Source: an uncultured Christensenella sp.
GTDB lineage: Bacteria > Bacillota > Clostridia > Christensenellales > UBA1242
Assembly (NCBI GenBank): GCA_910584815.1
Contig: CAJUBT010000014.1
Coordinates: 2,611 to 38,207, forward strand
DNA: 35,597 nucleotides
Direction of reading: 5' to 3'
Positions 9,457 through 17,306 of this stretch are shown piece after piece. The position numbers and the translations under genes were made by a program. The notes below the pieces were generated by a model. It saw only the letters and a program-made list of their open reading frames with translations, made no database searches and had not been told where the DNA came from. Each line of letters begins with the position of its first letter. The first letter of the stretch is position 1.

Positions 9457-10287
9457 TTAATATTCATCTTTAAAATTATGCCTGTTATTCTGTTTGTCTT
9501 TATAAGCAATTATTGTAGATAAATTCACATTTTCAACACTTCTAAAAATATTTGCTTCAATTTGAGGGTCGGCTTTTGCTAGTTCAGCAATAAGTTTTTT
9601 AACCTTTAACCTTTTGCTTGTTGTATCATCATTTTTATATTCAGCATTATTTTCTGTAAACTTGCACGCACATTGCAAAAACTTTAAATTGTTGTAATCT
9701 CTCCATTTTTTTATGTCGTTTTCTCTTATTAAATACATTGGTCTTATAAGTTCCATACCTTTGTAATTTGTGCTACGAATTTTTGGCATCATTGTTTGCA
9801 CTTGTCCACCATAAAGCATACCCATAAGAATGGTTTCTATAACATCATCGTAATGATGCCCCAAAGCAATTTTATTACAACCTAAACTTTTTGCTTTATT
9901 GTAAAGTTCGCCCCTACGCATACGGGCACACAAATAGCAAGGAGATTTTTCCACATTATAAACATTTTCAAAAATGTTTGAATTAAAAATTTCAATGGGT
10001 ATGTTTAGCAACTTAGCATTGCTTTCAATAAGTTCACGGTTTAATTTGCTATAGCCTGGGTCCATAACTAAAAACACAAGGCTAAACTTAAACTTGTTAT
10101 GATAAGTTAATTCCTGAAATAGTTTAGCCATTAAAATGCTATCTTTCCCACCAGAAATGCATACTGCAACTTTGTCATTTTCTTTTAACAGTTCATATTC
10201 ATTTATTGCCTTGCAAAATTTAGAAAAAATTTCTTTTTTAAATTTTTTTTGCAAACTTAATTCAACATCTTGTGCGGTAACATTCAT
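9457..10287 (-). CDS. ttcA: TtcA-like tRNA 2-thiocytidine biosynthesis protein
   Basis: This 276-residue cytoplasmic protein belongs to the PP-loop ATPase superfamily. It has the PP-loop SGGKDS (45-50), the CxxC pair PCYLC (Cys117, Cys120), GHHYDD (about 143-148) and a further cysteine pair CACK (Cys206, Cys208). In TtcA three cysteines hold an Fe-S cluster and the enzyme thiolates cytidine 32 of certain tRNAs. That chemistry is inferred here from family membership; other TtcA/TtuA-like thiolases share this layout. The start follows GGAG with five bases between. It shows no operon partner: 200-500-base gaps flank it on both sides. Confidence 0.85.
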   Translation of the reverse strand: MNVTAQDVELSLQKKFKKEIFSKFCKAINEYELLKENDKVAVCISGGKDSILMAKLFQELTYHNKFKFSLVFLVMDPGYSKLNRELIESNAKLLNIPIEIFNSNIFENVYNVEKSPCYLCARMRRGELYNKAKSLGCNKIALGHHYDDVIETILMGMLYGGQVQTMMPKIRSTNYKGMELIRPMYLIRENDIKKWRDYNNLKFLQCACKFTENNAEYKNDDTTSKRLKVKKLIAELAKADPQIEANIFRSVENVNLSTIIAYKDKQNNRHNFKDEY

Positions 10288-10742
10288 ATTAGCTCCAGAG
10301 TATTTTTATTATTTAAGGTAATTATAAATTTAGTTTAACACATAAAATTAACATAGCATAAACTATTTTCTTTTATAAAATTTAACTAAATTATAAAAAT
10401 AAATTAATTGTTTTTAATTTTTATTTATTTAAAATTTTACACATTAATTTGCTAAACCAATTTTTTTTAAGTAAATAAAAAGTTATAAAATTATTTTTGT
10501 TTTGTTTAAACTATAGCTATTTGCAAAATTTAAAGTACCTTTAAAACTAAAATTTAAACATAGTATTATAGCATAGTTTTAAGTATAAACAATAAGTAAA
10601 TTAATTAAAAAACATTATTGCAAATTTTTAATTAGTAAAGTTTAGTTATTTAAAAATTAACAATTTAATTTTAATTTATTTATAAACAAATTTTATTACA
10701 TTTTTTTTATTAAGTTTTTATTAAGTTTTTATAATTAAAACA
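10288..10742. other. AT-rich intergenic region without a recognisable gene
   Basis: About 450 bases of A/T homopolymer-rich DNA with no plausible reading frame on either strand. Beyond the upstream region of the ttcA-like gene and the approach to the next terminator, I see nothing in it. Confidence 0.5.
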
Positions 10743-10745
10743 TAA

Positions 10746-10776
10746 AAAAACAACCTACTTAAAGTAGGCTGCTTTT
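10746..10776 (-). terminator. Terminator of the small membrane-protein gene
   Basis: On the minus strand GCAGCCTACT pairs with AGTAGGTTGT through a 3-base loop, using two G-U wobbles. A T-run follows on that strand. The wobbles only work in minus-strand RNA, which fixes the direction. It begins just after the stop codon at 10784. Confidence 0.85.
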
Positions 10777-10783
10777 TTATTTA

Positions 10784-11005
10784 TTATAAGTTGATAAGTC
10801 TAAAGATATGTTTGCTAACAATCATAAAAATTAAGTCAAGAATCCAAACGATTGTAAAACCAAAAATAAGTCTTATTAAGCCAGCAACTATTTTACCTTC
10901 CATGAATCTTGTTAGGAAACCGCAAACCCAAGCGGTGAATGGGATAATTGCAAGAATAACGCTTACAATATATCCAAGTCCAAAATAATCAGATTTATTT
11001 GCCAT
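10784..11005 (-). CDS. Small two-helix membrane protein, TM2-like architecture
   Basis: The preferred product is 73 residues, starting MANKSDYFGLG. It has two hydrophobic helices (about 11-30 and 40-64) separated by RFMEGK. The pattern of a Gly-rich turn, a second helix and WILDLI recalls TM2-domain proteins, but I do not recognise a family with confidence and no function can be given. A longer frame starts at 11080, but a consensus promoter (11043-11070) lies inside that extension, and AGGGGAG sits just before the ATG at 11005, so the shorter form is chosen. With its own strong promoter and terminator it is a separate, probably well expressed, transcription unit. Confidence 0.8.
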   Translation of the reverse strand: MANKSDYFGLGYIVSVILAIIPFTAWVCGFLTRFMEGKIVAGLIRLIFGFTIVWILDLIFMIVSKHIFRLINL

Positions 11006-11042
11006 ATTAACTTCTCCCCTTTTATTATCAATATATGCTTTT

Positions 11043-11070
11043 ATTATAAATATATTCGTAAATATGTCAA
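11043..11070 (-). promoter_or_regulatory. Consensus sigma-A promoter of the small membrane-protein gene
   Basis: On the minus strand TTGACA (complement of 11065-11070) is followed after 16 bases by a perfect TATAAT (complement of 11043-11048). The start codon lies about 38 bases past the -10. Both hexamers match the consensus exactly, so strong constitutive transcription is expected. Confidence 0.85.
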
Positions 11071-11220
11071 GTTTTAACAAAAAGTTTTCAAAATTTTTTT
11101 ATTGCCTTGTTATACAATAAATTTCTTCAAAAACTTGTTTAAACACAATTAGTATTTTCTCTTTTACAAATATAATATACAGAAATTTATAATTTATTTT
11201 TTGCACAAAAATTTTAAAAA

Positions 11221-11248
11221 TATGTAAACAAAAAAAATTGTTTATACA
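11221..11248 (-). terminator. Possible terminator of the DivIC-like gene
   Basis: TGTATAAACAA and TTGTTTACATA (minus strand) can form an A/T-rich hairpin with a T-filled loop, followed by ATTTTTAAAA. The stem is weak and contains a bulge, so this is tentative. Confidence 0.35.
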
Positions 11249-11280
11249 AAATCTACTTTTTTTATATGTTAACAAAATAG

Positions 11281-11457
11281 TTATAATTCACTTTTGCTAA
11301 CAACTCTTACCACGGCAGAATTCTGCACCTGATTTTGCAACTTTTTAATTGTAACAAACTGGTAAATTATGCCAATAAACAAAACAACAATAATAGCAAT
11401 TAAGGTTATTATTAATAATTTTGTTTTATGCTTATTACGATTGTCCTGCTCTTCCAA
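11281..11457 (-). CDS. Short DivIC/FtsB-like bitopic membrane protein (possibly truncated)
   Basis: This 58-residue protein starts at TTG (read as MEEQDNRNKHK). It has a charged N-terminus, one membrane helix (about 14-33) and a short heptad-like segment (IKKLQNQVQNS). AAGGGG 10 bases upstream supports the TTG; there is no in-frame ATG after the upstream TAG. Its place after yabP-yabQ matches the conserved yabP-yabQ-divIC order, and the topology is that of the division proteins DivIC/FtsB, which join FtsL and DivIB at the septum. DivIC is usually over 100 residues, so most of the coiled coil and the C-terminal domain are absent here. No continuation is visible in other frames downstream. The call is inferred from context and topology only. 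Confidence 0.5.
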   Translation of the reverse strand: MEEQDNRNKHKTKLLIITLIAIIVVLFIGIIYQFVTIKKLQNQVQNSAVVRVVSKSEL

Positions 11458-11497
11458 AAAATTTTTACCCCTTTTGTTTATTTCCCTTAGAAGAAAA

Positions 11498-11567
11498 CCA
11501 TAACTCTATTTTGTTTATCATAATAGTATTTATTACACACAAAACACTTAAATAGTTATGGTTATGG
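11498..11567. repeat. Imperfect inverted repeat upstream of the DivIC-like gene
   Basis: CCATAACTCTATTT (11498-11511) and AAATAGTTATGG (11550-11561) are complementary except for two extra bases in the left arm, about 38 bases apart. The right arm is followed by a direct copy of GTTATGG (11561-11567). It lies in the expected 5' region of the DivIC-like gene and could be a regulatory site; in DNA this AT-rich it may also be chance. Confidence 0.3.
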
Positions 11568-11732
11568 TTTTATGTATGTTAACACAATTTAATATTCTTT
11601 TTTTTGTTTTAAATAAAGTTAGTTTTTAGCCACTTTTTATAACTGCAAAAAAGGTTAACTTAAACAAAAAAATTTAAAGAATTTTTTTTATAAAATCTAT
11701 TGTTTTAGTTTAAATTGCCTTATACAAATAAT

Positions 11733-11840
11733 AAAAAAGTCTATCGCCTTTTTTGCCTTACCTCCAGTAAATTATAAAAAAGTCTATCGCCTTTTTTGCC
11801 TTACCTCCAGTAAATTATAAAAAAGTCTATCGCCTTTTTT
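11733..11840. repeat. 43-bp direct tandem repeat, 2.5 copies, at the yabQ 3' end
   Basis: The core AAAAAAGTCTATCGCC followed by six T occurs three times with exactly 43 bases between copies (GTCTATCGCC starts at 11739, 11782 and 11825). The two spacers, including GCCTTACCTCCAGTAAATTA, are identical. The rightmost copy overlaps the last codons and TAG stop of yabQ, so the array looks like a duplication of the gene's 3' end plus flank. Each core can fold as an AAAAAAG/CTTTTTT hairpin with an 8-base loop, so it may be a triplicated weak terminator. Confidence 0.9.
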
Positions 11841-12873
11841 GTAATTTCCTTCTAAAGTAATTATAAAAATTTGTTAGGTAAAAAGCAAGTAATTTTAAAA
11901 GGCTTTTTGCCAAACAAAAACTTGCAATAAAAACAACTATAAACATTAGTCTTACTTCACCAAAATTTAGGTGTAAATTAATTAGGTAACTAACAACAAC
12001 TAAAGCCAAAACTAACCCAATTTTTATAAGGGTTTCTAAAACCGCAATAATTGGCTTTTTAATTTTGTTAATGGCTTTGTTTAATTTGCTAAAAAAAACT
12101 TTTACGGAATTTTTCCATTTTGCTTTTAGCTTTTTAAAGTTGAAAATTCCATTTTTTTTAAGCTTATTTTGTTGCTTATTACCTATACTTTTTTTATGTT
12201 CTTTATTGTTTTTAAGTTCTTTACCTTTTGGGGTGCTAATGCTTTTATGTATAGTATGTTTTTCAACTTTATCGTTTTTTTTAAAAAAACAAAATTTGAA
12301 AACTTTAACACACTGTTTAAAAACATTTTTAGTTTTTAAATTAACTACATTTTGGCTTTCTTGTAAATTTTTGGTTTGTTTTTTGCTTTCATCTTTAAAA
12401 CCAGAATTATTTGAAATTGTTTCCAACTCAATATTTTTTAAAGGTTCTAAAAACTCTTTTGGGGCATTAAATTCATTGTTAATTTTGTTATTATCGGTTT
12501 CATTTTGAAAGTTATCCACACCCGAATTTTCAACATTATCAATGTTTAAATTGCTTGTTTTATTAACAAGCATAATTTCATTGTTTTGGTTAGTTGCATC
12601 GGCTTCTAAAAAGTTGTTTTCATTAATTTCATCAATGCTTTTTTCAGCATTAATTTCACCTTTATTTGCATTTTCATTTTGCAAATTGTTTTGGTTTAAT
12701 TCGGCATTATTTTTGCCTTTTAATTGCTCATCAACTTTTTTAGGTTTTAATAAAAACAACTTTGCTTTGCCAAGCAAAAAGCAAGTAGCGAAATATATTA
12801 ACCCACTACACAAGCCTAAATATAAAAAAAGTAAAAGTACATAAATATGATTAAAACTTGAAAATAATATCAT
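11827..12873 (-). CDS. yabQ: YabQ-like sporulation membrane protein with long low-complexity linker
   Basis: This 348-residue membrane protein overlaps the yabP stop by four bases (ATGA), so the two are translationally coupled. YabQ proteins are integral membrane proteins needed for spore cortex formation. The N-terminal helix (about 10-35, with LGLCSGLIYFA) resembles the first helix of YabQ, and two hydrophobic segments lie at about 277-300 and 309-330. Between them are about 230 residues rich in Asn, Glu and Lys with little predicted order. YabQ is usually under about 220 residues, so this linker is unusual. The C-terminus is strongly basic (RRKLQKRR), and its coding end forms part of the 43-bp tandem repeat. 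Assignment rests on the yabP partner, operon layout and N-terminal helix; sequence similarity alone is weak. Confidence 0.7.
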   Translation of the reverse strand: MILFSSFNHIYVLLLFLYLGLCSGLIYFATCFLLGKAKLFLLKPKKVDEQLKGKNNAELNQNNLQNENANKGEINAEKSIDEINENNFLEADATNQNNEIMLVNKTSNLNIDNVENSGVDNFQNETDNNKINNEFNAPKEFLEPLKNIELETISNNSGFKDESKKQTKNLQESQNVVNLKTKNVFKQCVKVFKFCFFKKNDKVEKHTIHKSISTPKGKELKNNKEHKKSIGNKQQNKLKKNGIFNFKKLKAKWKNSVKVFFSKLNKAINKIKKPIIAVLETLIKIGLVLALVVVSYLINLHLNFGEVRLMFIVVFIASFCLAKSLLKLLAFYLTNFYNYFRRKLQKRR

Positions 12874-13163
12874 TTAAACAACTTTTTAAAAATATTTTCT
12901 TTGCCATTTGTTGTGCTATATTTAATTTCTGTTATTAGTCCACTAAGTTCAATTATGCCTGTTTCAACATCTAACTTAGAAATGTTTAAGCCATCACCCA
13001 AAATACTTGTGTTAACTCCTGCCACTCTAAGTAAGGCATTTTTTGGGGTTGTTTCAAAAACTTTTTCTACCCCAGTGATACTAATTGTGTTTCTGTTTTG
13101 AATATTTACAACACTATCTTGAAAAGTTTTTTCTGGCGTTTTATTTGTTTCTAAAATTTCCAT
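12870..13163 (-). CDS. yabP: Sporulation protein YabP
   Basis: This is a 97-residue protein of the YabP/YqfC family, small sporulation proteins made in the mother cell and needed for spore cortex and coat assembly in bacilli. Family features are ISITGVEKV (about 28-36), the middle LRVAGVNTSILGDGLNIS and the closing GIIELSGLITEIKYS; the protein is expected to fold as a beta-rich domain. The ATG follows AAAGGG at a long spacing of about 11 bases. It overlaps yabQ by four bases. In spore formers this operon is usually under sigma-E control; I could not identify a convincing sigma-E promoter in the 5' region. Its presence implies a spore-forming lineage or ancestor. Confidence 0.88.
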   Translation of the reverse strand: MEILETNKTPEKTFQDSVVNIQNRNTISITGVEKVFETTPKNALLRVAGVNTSILGDGLNISKLDVETGIIELSGLITEIKYSTTNGKENIFKKLFK

Positions 13164-13593
13164 TTTTCTTTTTACCCTTTATAAACGATTTTTTTAGTAT
13201 CTTCTAATTTAAGGTTACTTACCATAAAGCAAAATAACCTTTAAATAAAACCGAGAGATTGGCTTTAAAAATTTTAAATGCACAGCCAACAAAATACAAA
13301 AATATTAAACAAAACTCAGTTTTAAAATAAATTATCTTTAGCATAAAAATAACAATGTTACACAATATATTTATTAAAAATTTGCCCACAATATGACAAC
13401 AAATTGTGGACAAGTTAGTTAGTTTAAACAAAAAAAGTTAACAGTACCTAACTGTTAACTTTAACTTTTATTTCCTTTCTAATTTTTTTAAATTAAATAA
13501 GAACTAATTAAAAATTAAATGTAATATAACTTAAGCTATTTTAATTTTTTCATTAAATTTATTACTCATTTGCTAATTTATTTTTTACAACAT
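13164..13593. other. Intergenic region between the XRE regulator gene and yabP
   Basis: No convincing gene. The region holds the regulator's terminator (13434-13462), an inverted repeat AAGGTTA/TAACCTT at about 13212-13243 in the yabP leader, and a second short one (CCACAAT/ATTGTGG on the minus strand, about 13385-13411). A 70-codon frame here was rejected. Confidence 0.5.
13431..13462 (-). terminator. Terminator downstream of the XRE regulator gene
   Basis: AAAGTTAACAG (13434-13444) and CTGTTAACTTT (13452-13462) form a perfect 11-bp stem with a 7-base loop. On the minus strand a run of seven T follows, so it ends minus-strand transcripts coming from the regulator gene about 130 bases upstream. 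Confidence 0.85.
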
Positions 13594-13908
13594 TTATTTT
13601 AATTTTTTCATTAAATCAATTATTGTTTGTTGATTATCGGTAGATAATGAATTAAACATTTCTAAAATATTCTTGTTTTCTCTGTTAAAATTTTTTCCAA
13701 GATAAAAGAAATCTTGTGGAGTTATATCTACCAATTCTAAAAAATCTAAAAAGGTTGATACTTTTAATTCAACACTTTTATTAAAAATCCTTTTCATAAA
13801 TTGCTCACTATAACCCAACCGCAAACTTGTTTGTCTTGCAGATAGATTTGCTTTGTCCATAAAAAAGCCCATTCTATTTAAAATATCTTCATAAAGTCGA
13901 TTTTCCAT
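13594..13908 (-). CDS. XRE-family helix-turn-helix regulator
   Basis: This 104-residue protein has a Cro/CI-type helix-turn-helix near its N-terminus. The pattern LSARQTSLRLGYSEQFMKRI fits the two helices, followed by the third helix and the turn VDITPQDFF common in XRE regulators. The C-terminal 30 residues look like a short helical tail. An upstream in-frame ATG (13920) has no ribosome binding site, whereas GGTGA sits five bases before the ATG at 13908, which I therefore use. It is divergent from the SLOG gene; the shared 170-base region carries repeated GATTGAC motifs, so it may regulate itself and its neighbour. The target is an inference. Confidence 0.85.
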   Translation of the reverse strand: MENRLYEDILNRMGFFMDKANLSARQTSLRLGYSEQFMKRIFNKSVELKVSTFLDFLELVDITPQDFFYLGKNFNRENKNILEMFNSLSTDNQQTIIDLMKKLK

Positions 13909-13969
13909 ATTTATCACCATATTTTTTACATTTTTAGTTTAACCTATTCAAAGCATAAACTACCTACAT

Positions 13970-14063
13970 TGATTGACCTTATTTATGTAATTAATCATAA
14001 ATTTCATACACTGAAAGATTGACAATATGATTTATCTGACATATACTAACCTAAAATCAATCA
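13970..14063. promoter_or_regulatory. Repeated GATTGAC / TCAATCA motifs: candidate operator region
   Basis: TGATTGA at 13970-13976, GATTGAC at 13971-13977 and 14017-14023, and the inverted form TCAATCA at 14057-14063 lie between two divergent genes, one of which encodes a DNA-binding regulator. The middle copy overlaps the -35 of the SLOG promoter and the last copy lies just past its expected start point. Binding is inferred. Confidence 0.4.
14019..14047 (+). promoter_or_regulatory. Consensus promoter of the SLOG gene
   Basis: TTGACA (14019-14024) and TATACT (14042-14047) are separated by 17 bases. The transcript would start near 14054, giving a leader of about 28 bases with GGTGG as ribosome binding site. 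Confidence 0.85.
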
Positions 14064-14081
14064 TTTTATGGTGGATTTATA

Positions 14082-14585
14082 ATGAAATCTACCACTGCTT
14101 GTTTAACAGGGCATAGGCCAAAATTATTGCCTTGGGGTTATGATGAAAGTAAAGAAAATTGCATAAGATTTAAATTGGAAGTTAAAAAGATTTTTGAAGG
14201 AGCAATAAAATTTGGAATTAAAACCTTTTTAACAGGTATGGCAGAAGGTTTTGATATGCTTGCAACCGAAATTTTGCTTGAATTAAGAAAAACACACAAC
14301 ATTAAAATAGTTGCCATTGTGCCTTGTTTAAACCAAGAAATTAAGTGGAAGCAAAGCCAACAAGAAAGATATAGAACAATTTTGCATTTTTGCAATAAAG
14401 TGCTTGTTTTGCAAAAGGAATATACCACTGATTGTATGAACAAACGCAACAAATTTATGGTTGAAAACTGTTGCGTATGTATTGCGTGCTATAATGGCAA
14501 ACCAAGTGGCACTGGCAACACCATTAAGTTTGCGAAAGAAAGAGGTAATAGAATTAGAATTATTAACCCAGAAAACTTTAAATAA
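14082..14585 (+). CDS. SLOG-family protein (DUF1273/YpsA-like)
   Basis: This 167-residue cytoplasmic protein opens with TACLTGHRPKLLPWGYDE, the hallmark of the DUF1273/YpsA branch of the SLOG superfamily. Other family segments are FLTGMAEGFDMLATE (Gly-rich nucleotide-binding loop, about 48), the middle IVAIVPCLNQE and the closing KPSGTGNTIKFAKE, a second Gly-rich loop. SLOG domains have a Rossmann-like fold and are thought to bind nucleotides or nucleotide-derived ligands; YpsA itself is linked to cell division and stress in bacilli, while many DUF1273 copies lie in accessory regions. It is the only plus-strand gene in an otherwise minus-strand arm and pairs with a divergent XRE regulator, which suggests an acquired regulated module. 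The exact role is unknown. Confidence 0.88.
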   Translation: MKSTTACLTGHRPKLLPWGYDESKENCIRFKLEVKKIFEGAIKFGIKTFLTGMAEGFDMLATEILLELRKTHNIKIVAIVPCLNQEIKWKQSQQERYRTILHFCNKVLVLQKEYTTDCMNKRNKFMVENCCVCIACYNGKPSGTGNTIKFAKERGNRIRIINPENFK

Positions 14586-14666
14586 CACTTTAAAAAATTT
14601 CGGTTTTATTATAATTAAATTATAGGTGTTATAAGCTTTTTTATTTTATAAAAAAATTAACAAAAT

Positions 14667-14703
14667 AAAAAAACCTAGCCCTTAATTTTAGGTTAGGTTT
14701 TTT
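14667..14703. terminator. Bidirectional terminator between the SLOG gene and gyrA
   Basis: AAAAAACCTA (ending at 14677) pairs with TAGGTTTTTT (14694-14703) across a 16-base loop; an inner TAGGTT gives an alternative shorter fold. A-runs and T-runs on the two sides allow use in both directions, fitting the convergent genes on either side. Confidence 0.75.
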
Positions 14704-14803
14704 AAAATTTATTATATAAATTTTTATATGAAAAATATTTTTAAAATTTAAATTTAAAACTAATTAAAATGTTTCTTAGAAATGTTTTTAAAAGAGTTTA
14801 AAA

Positions 14804-17278
14804 TTATTCTTCGCTTTCTTCTGGTTCTTCGTGTTCGGTTATAGAAGCACAAACAACTTTATAGTTTTTATCTCTTAATCTCATAATTTTAACGCCTTGT
14901 GTATTTCTGCCAATTTTGCTTATTTGTTCGGCAGTCATTCTAATAATGGTTCCGTTATCAGAAATTAAAATAACATCTTGGTCCATTTTAACTTGTTTTA
15001 AGTTAACAAGTTTACCAGTTTTTTCGTTAAATATACCAGCTTTTATGCCTTTGCCACCCCTAGATTGTAAGCGATAATCGTTAGGGTCGCTACGCTTGCC
15101 ATAGCCATTTGAAGATATGGTTAAAATTTGATAGCCTTTTTTAATAACACTCATATCAACAACATAGTCTTTCTTGGTAAGGGTCATACTCTTAACACCT
15201 TGAGAGTTTCTGCCCATTTTACGAACATTTTCTTCGCTGAACCTTATGCACTTACCTTCGTGGCTTGCAACAATAATTTCATCTCTACCGTTTGTGGTTT
15301 CAACACCAATTAAGGCATCATCATCTAACAATTTAATTGCAATTTTACCATTTTTGTTAATATGTTTAAATTCTTCAATAGAAGTCTTTTTAATTAAGCC
15401 TTTTTTGGTTGCCATTATTAAATAGCCTTTAAGGTTAGGGTCAAAGCGCATAATTTCTTTAACGCTTTCGTTATCGGTTAAATGTAGCAAGTTAATAATT
15501 GCCCTACCTTTAGCACTTTTTTGTGCTTCTGGAATTGTGTAGGCTTTTTTAGTGAACACTCTGCCTTTACTTGTAAAGAATAAAAGGTCATCGTGAGTGT
15601 TTGCTATAAACATTTTTTCAACAAAGTCTTCTTCCTTTGTTTTGTGGGCATTAACACCAACACCACCACGGCGTTGAGCTTTATACTCGGTTACTGGTAA
15701 ACGCTTAACATAGCCAAAGTGAGTAAGAGAAATAACAACATCTTCTTTTTCAATTAAATCTTCAATGTCTATATCATCAAAGTCAATGCTAATTTCGCTT
15801 TGACGAGGTTTTGCATATTTTTCTTTAATTTCTGTTAATTCGTTTTTAACAATATCAAGCACTCTGCGTTCGCTTTTTAAAATTGCTTTATATTCGGCAA
15901 TTAATAAACGAAGCCCATCTAATTCTTCTTTAATTTTTTTAACTTCTAAACTAGTTAAACGTTGCAAACGCATTTCCAAAATTGCAGTTGCTTGTTTTTC
16001 GCTCAACAAAAATTTTTCTCTTAATTTAGTGCAGGCATCAACTTTGTCTTCACTCTTTTTAATAATTTTAACAACTTCATCTACATTAGCAAGTGCTATT
16101 GCAAGACCTTCTAAAATGTGTGCTTTTTCTTGTGCTTTTTCAAGCTCGTATCTTGTTCTTCTTGTTATAATTTCTTTTTGGTGAACAAGGTAATAATAAA
16201 GCATTTGTTTTAAGTTTAAAATTTTTGGTTCGCCATCTACAAGGGCTAAGAAAATAATGCCCTGACCTTGTTGCAATGGGGTGTGTTTGTAAAGCATATT
16301 AAGAACAACTTGTGCGTTTGCATCTTTCTTAATTTCAATAACAATACGCATACCTGTTCTGTCACTTTCTTCTTTAATGTCGCTAATGCCTTCAACTCTT
16401 TTATCTTTAACAAGGGTTGCAATTTGTTCAATAAGTTTTGCTTTGTTAACTTGATATGGTAATTCTGTAATAATAATGCGGGTGCGTTTATCTTCTTCCT
16501 CAATTTCAGTTCTTGCCCTTAAAACAATGTTTCCACGCCCTGTTTTATAGGCATTTCTTATGCCTTGCCTACCCATAATTAAACCTTTTGTTGGATAATC
16601 TGGTGCAGGAATAATTTTTATAAGGTCATCAACTTCAATATCTGGATTTTCTATAAGTGCTAAAACGCCATCTATAACTTCGCCAAGGTTGTGAGGGGGA
16701 ATATTTGTTGCCATACCAACAGCAATACCATCGGAACCATTTACAAGTAAGTTTGGAAAGCGTGAAGGCAAAACAGTTGGCTGTAAAAGAGTACCATCAA
16801 AGTTAGGGTAAAAATCTACAGTTTCTTTATCAATGTCTCTTAACATTTCGCCAGCAATACGAGAAAGTTTTGCTTCAGTGTAACGCTGTGCAGCTGGTGG
16901 GTCACCATCTATACTACCAAAGTTACCTTGACCAGCAACAAGTGGTTCGTTGATAGAAAAGTCTTGTGCAAGCCTAACAAGAGCCTCATAAACGGCACTG
17001 TCTCCGTGTGGGTGATATTTACCTAAAACATCACCAACAATACGGGCGCATTTTCTAAATGGTTTTTCAAAGGACAAATTTAATTCGCCCATAGAATAAA
17101 GTATTCTACGGTGAACAGGTTTAAGTCCATCTCTAACATCTGGAATAGCACGGCTAACATTAACTGCCATAGCATAGGAAATGAAAGACTTTTTCATTTC
17201 TTCGTTAAGTTGAACTTTAACATATTTTGTGTTATCAACAATTTGGTCTAATTCATTTGAATAATCTTGTTTTTTCAT
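14804..17278 (-). CDS. gyrA: DNA gyrase subunit A
   Basis: The 824-residue A subunit of gyrase cuts and rejoins DNA and, with GyrB, introduces negative supercoils. The catalytic tyrosine is Tyr133 in AAQRYTEAKLS. The quinolone region HPHGDSAVYEALVRLAQ has Ser94 and Glu98 at the positions equivalent to E. coli 83 and 87, i.e. no known resistance change there. The C-terminal DNA-wrapping propeller contains the GyrA box QRRGGVG near residue 532, which separates it from ParC, and ends in an acidic tail (EEPEESEE). AGGGG upstream supports the ATG. A perfect inverted repeat lies 29 bases upstream of the start. Three small genes lie between it and gyrB. Confidence 0.98.
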   Translation of the reverse strand: MKKQDYSNELDQIVDNTKYVKVQLNEEMKKSFISYAMAVNVSRAIPDVRDGLKPVHRRILYSMGELNLSFEKPFRKCARIVGDVLGKYHPHGDSAVYEALVRLAQDFSINEPLVAGQGNFGSIDGDPPAAQRYTEAKLSRIAGEMLRDIDKETVDFYPNFDGTLLQPTVLPSRFPNLLVNGSDGIAVGMATNIPPHNLGEVIDGVLALIENPDIEVDDLIKIIPAPDYPTKGLIMGRQGIRNAYKTGRGNIVLRARTEIEEEDKRTRIIITELPYQVNKAKLIEQIATLVKDKRVEGISDIKEESDRTGMRIVIEIKKDANAQVVLNMLYKHTPLQQGQGIIFLALVDGEPKILNLKQMLYYYLVHQKEIITRRTRYELEKAQEKAHILEGLAIALANVDEVVKIIKKSEDKVDACTKLREKFLLSEKQATAILEMRLQRLTSLEVKKIKEELDGLRLLIAEYKAILKSERRVLDIVKNELTEIKEKYAKPRQSEISIDFDDIDIEDLIEKEDVVISLTHFGYVKRLPVTEYKAQRRGGVGVNAHKTKEEDFVEKMFIANTHDDLLFFTSKGRVFTKKAYTIPEAQKSAKGRAIINLLHLTDNESVKEIMRFDPNLKGYLIMATKKGLIKKTSIEEFKHINKNGKIAIKLLDDDALIGVETTNGRDEIIVASHEGKCIRFSEENVRKMGRNSQGVKSMTLTKKDYVVDMSVIKKGYQILTISSNGYGKRSDPNDYRLQSRGGKGIKAGIFNEKTGKLVNLKQVKMDQDVILISDNGTIIRMTAEQISKIGRNTQGVKIMRLRDKNYKVVCASITEHEEPEESEE

Positions 17279-17306
17279 TTTATTCCCCTATAAGAATTGT
17301 ATTTGT

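Noticed and set aside
10784..11080. Longer 98-residue version of the small membrane protein
   Set aside because: A perfect promoter (TTGACA-16-TATAAT) lies within the extra 25 codons, and the strong ribosome binding site belongs to the ATG at 11005.
12512..12520. Perfect DnaA box TTATCCACA inside yabQ
   Set aside because: It is a lone site in coding sequence 12 kb from the origin region, without a partner cluster; chance match in AT-rich DNA.
13219..13431. 70-codon minus-strand frame upstream of yabP
   Set aside because: It starts at TTG without a ribosome binding site directly after a terminator hairpin, is rich in Cys and Phe unlike its neighbours, and resembles no family.
14876..16600. 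Several antisense frames over gyrA and gyrB
   Set aside because: All are shadows of the conserved gyrase frames with no start signals or family resemblance.
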